From: JAEUMD01 sp050250815
Lineage (GTDB): Bacteria > Pseudomonadota > Alphaproteobacteria > Rhizobiales > Hyphomicrobiaceae
Length of the DNA: 12,993 nucleotides
Reading direction: 5' to 3'
Assembly (NCBI GenBank): GCA_050250815.1
Contig: JBFWNY010000058.1
Location: 1 to 12,993 of the forward strand
A model generated the notes under the pieces. It saw only the letters and a list, made by a program, of their open reading frames with translations, had not been told where the DNA came from and did no database searches. This document shows positions 12,656 through 12,993 of the stretch, in pieces (positions within the stretch are counted from its first letter, which is position 1; each line of letters opens with the position of its first letter). Made by a program: the position numbers and the translations under genes.

Positions 12656-12993
12656 ACGGCAGGTCACAGGTTCCATAGCGGAAGGCCGAAGGTGGCTCTC
12701 GACGGTAGAGGTTGACCCCAAGCTGACGAAGTGCACGCGCTCAACACTCTCGTTGCAAAATTGCAGGGTATGCAGGCGGTGACGCTGTGCGCTGCAACAC
12801 ACGTACCTTGAGAGCCTTTCGGCACCGATGGCTGCTTACCCCTCGGGTCCGTCTCCGTTCTCGCCGACGAGACGGGCCAGCTACGGACGAACCGAGACAC
12901 GGACGATCGGATGTCGTGTGCTTTCCACGCGTAACATGCCCGTGGTTGTCGGAATTTCCGGTTGACCTTCGAGACACGTTTGGTTCTCGGATT
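12656..12993. other. Region with no recognisable gene
   Basis: No open frame here resembles a protein on either strand. Small inverted repeats occur (CCGTCTC at 12849 with GAGACGG at 12869; GTCCGT at 12847 with ACGGAC at 12883). It may be decayed element sequence or the upstream region of a gene beyond the window. Confidence 0.4.

Noticed and set aside
12200..12802. 200-codon minus-strand frame over the toxin-antitoxin genes
   Set aside because: The + strand ParD and ParE are unmistakable; the antisense product resembles nothing.
12664..12900. 78-codon minus-strand frame in the last segment
   Set aside because: Ser/Arg/Pro-rich with no domain, no ribosome site, and overlapping open frames of similar quality.

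Overview
This GC-rich window reads like an alphaproteobacterial chromosome, probably Hyphomicrobiales-like. That is a guess from codon use, protein style and the class of integrated element, since no taxonomic marker gene is present. It has two unrelated halves.

Bases 1-9444 are part of a surface-polysaccharide (exopolysaccharide or capsule) locus. It opens with the last 52 codons of a probable Wzc-like tyrosine autokinase, followed by a strong hairpin. A + strand operon follows: a WecG/TagA/CpsF (GT26) glycosyltransferase, two GT4 glycosyltransferases joined by an ATGA overlap, and a Tat-exported GH10 glycanase. A minus-strand unit encodes a Wzx-like flippase and a third GT4 enzyme, whose 3' end overlaps the GH10 gene by 23 bp. 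Divergent from the flippase is a protein with a GINT1-like beta-propeller. Together they would assemble lipid-linked repeat units, flip them, and trim or remodel the product. No Wzy polymerase or initiating phosphoglycosyl transferase is in the window.

At 9519-9594 is tRNA-Thr(TGT) with its own promoter and an encoded CCA. Its 3' end looks like the boundary of an integrated element (9595 to at least 12619). No integrase is in the window. The element starts with a perfect DnaA-box match and an HTH/coiled-coil gene. That gene carries three clusters of GTCGCGAC-type octamers repeated every 10 bp. Next is a RepA-like HTH gene with a consensus -10 box at its start. Its 3' side holds three 23-bp iteron-like repeats and three AT-rich 15-bp repeats. 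Third is a Zn-finger-like gene. All three genes appear frameshifted, so this looks like a decayed plasmid-type replication/partition module.

Bases 11399-12047 have no convincing gene but are extremely rich in inverted repeats. They include a 250-bp nested cloverleaf-like structure and three copies of a hairpin family. A ParD/ParE-type toxin-antitoxin pair follows (12048-12619). I see no gene in the last 374 bases.

The most unusual content is the origin-like repeat architecture embedded in coding sequence (9749-10961) and the structured non-coding block at 11552-11801.
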